In this document: in pieces, positions 5,524 through 5,853 of the stretch
Layout: the number at the start of each line of letters is the position of its first letter
Position numbering within the stretch: the first letter of the stretch is position 1
Origin: Deltaproteobacteria bacterium GWA2_55_10
GTDB lineage: Bacteria > Desulfobacterota > GWC2-55-46
Reading direction: 5' to 3'
DNA: 5,853 nt
NCBI GenBank assembly: GCA_001797415.1
Contig: MGPL01000098.1
Location: forward strand, 1 to 5,853
The notes under the pieces: generated by a model
Told to the model about the DNA's origin: nothing
Database searches by the model: none
The model's input: the letters and a program-made list of their open reading frames with translations, nothing else
Program-made: the position numbers and the translations under genes

Positions 5524-5844
5524 CTATAAACAACTTTTATTGAAATCCATCCGTTTTCTATTATTCAGGTCGAGCATCTCGACCTTGCCATCCTGCATGG
5601 AACCCTGCGGCTGGTATTCCAGATACACTACCTGCCCCTGATTGATCTTGACACATCCCTTTGCCGCCGAAGCGCGCCGCCCGAACCGGCCATACCATAT
5701 CTCGAAGGAATGGCTTCCTGCAGGCAGATTGACGAATCGGCTTTCAGACCAAGGGATCTCGATGGTCTCATTCTGGTCGATCTTGACGGAGATCCCGGAA
5801 GAAAACCAGAGTTTCCGGTTATCCTTAAATGTTCCGGCGATCAT
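5524..5844 (-). CDS. Small beta-rich protein of unknown function, possibly cut by the right edge
   Basis: Reading frame of 106 residues with no signal peptide or membrane segment visible. Alternating hydrophobic and polar stretches (ISVKIDQNETIEIPW, GSHSFEIWYG, GQVVYLEYQP) and the central NLPAGSHSFEI suggest a small beta-sandwich of the PEGA or DUF2846-like kind, in which a short peptide sets an extracytoplasmic or accessory beta module. That is a resemblance of pattern, not a firm family match. Cysteines are at residue 74 and in the C-terminal SCL. ATG 5844 has GAAGG 4 nt upstream, a usable start. However, the frame stays open to the window edge (codons GAA GGC ATA), so a longer protein with an N-terminal domain cannot be excluded. 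It precedes the BP74-like gene on the same strand. Confidence 0.7.
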   Translation of the reverse strand: MIAGTFKDNRKLWFSSGISVKIDQNETIEIPWSESRFVNLPAGSHSFEIWYGRFGRRASAAKGCVKINQGQVVYLEYQPQGSMQDGKVEMLDLNNRKRMDFNKSCL

Positions 5845-5853
5845 TATGCCTTC

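Overview
The window looks like a chromosomal segment from an environmental Gram-negative bacterium. Four proteins carry export signals, one has a C-terminal PEP-CTERM sorting signal (so an exosortase and outer envelope or exopolysaccharide export are implied elsewhere), and the left half encodes an inner-membrane iron importer. GC content is moderate to high and start sites have good Shine-Dalgarno sequences. The gene mix suggests Nitrospirota or a former deltaproteobacterial lineage, but this is a guess; nothing here fixes the taxonomy.

Bases 1-3211, minus strand: an iron-uptake operon read right to left. A consensus sigma70 promoter (TTGACA, 16 bp, TATAAT) is overlapped by a Fur-like operator, and a near-identical second operator lies 74 bp upstream. 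It drives (i) an FTR1-family iron permease with signal peptide, periplasmic helical domain and two REGxE motifs; (ii) a NapH/NosR/FtrD-type polytopic membrane protein with CxxxCP and 4Fe-4S cysteine motifs; (iii) a small secreted protein that is a free-standing copy of the permease's periplasmic domain. A Shine-Dalgarno-like sequence at the left edge suggests another gene follows. The FTR1 + polyferredoxin pairing is that of FtrC/FtrD in the FtrABCD (P19) systems. P19 and cupredoxin genes are not in the window; the duplicated domain sits downstream instead.

Bases 3212-3836: a long intergenic stretch with a REP-like palindrome and a short minus-strand reading frame of protein-like composition, possibly a gene fossil.

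Bases 3837-4550, plus strand: a PEP-CTERM protein of unknown function, ending at a strong bidirectional terminator shared with the convergent gene.

Bases 4635-5853, minus strand: a short PhnA/YjdM C-terminal-domain protein, a secreted BP74-N-like protein starting at GTG, and, at the right edge, a small beta-rich protein that may begin at 5844 or be cut by the window. No tRNA, rRNA, CRISPR array or intact mobile element was seen.
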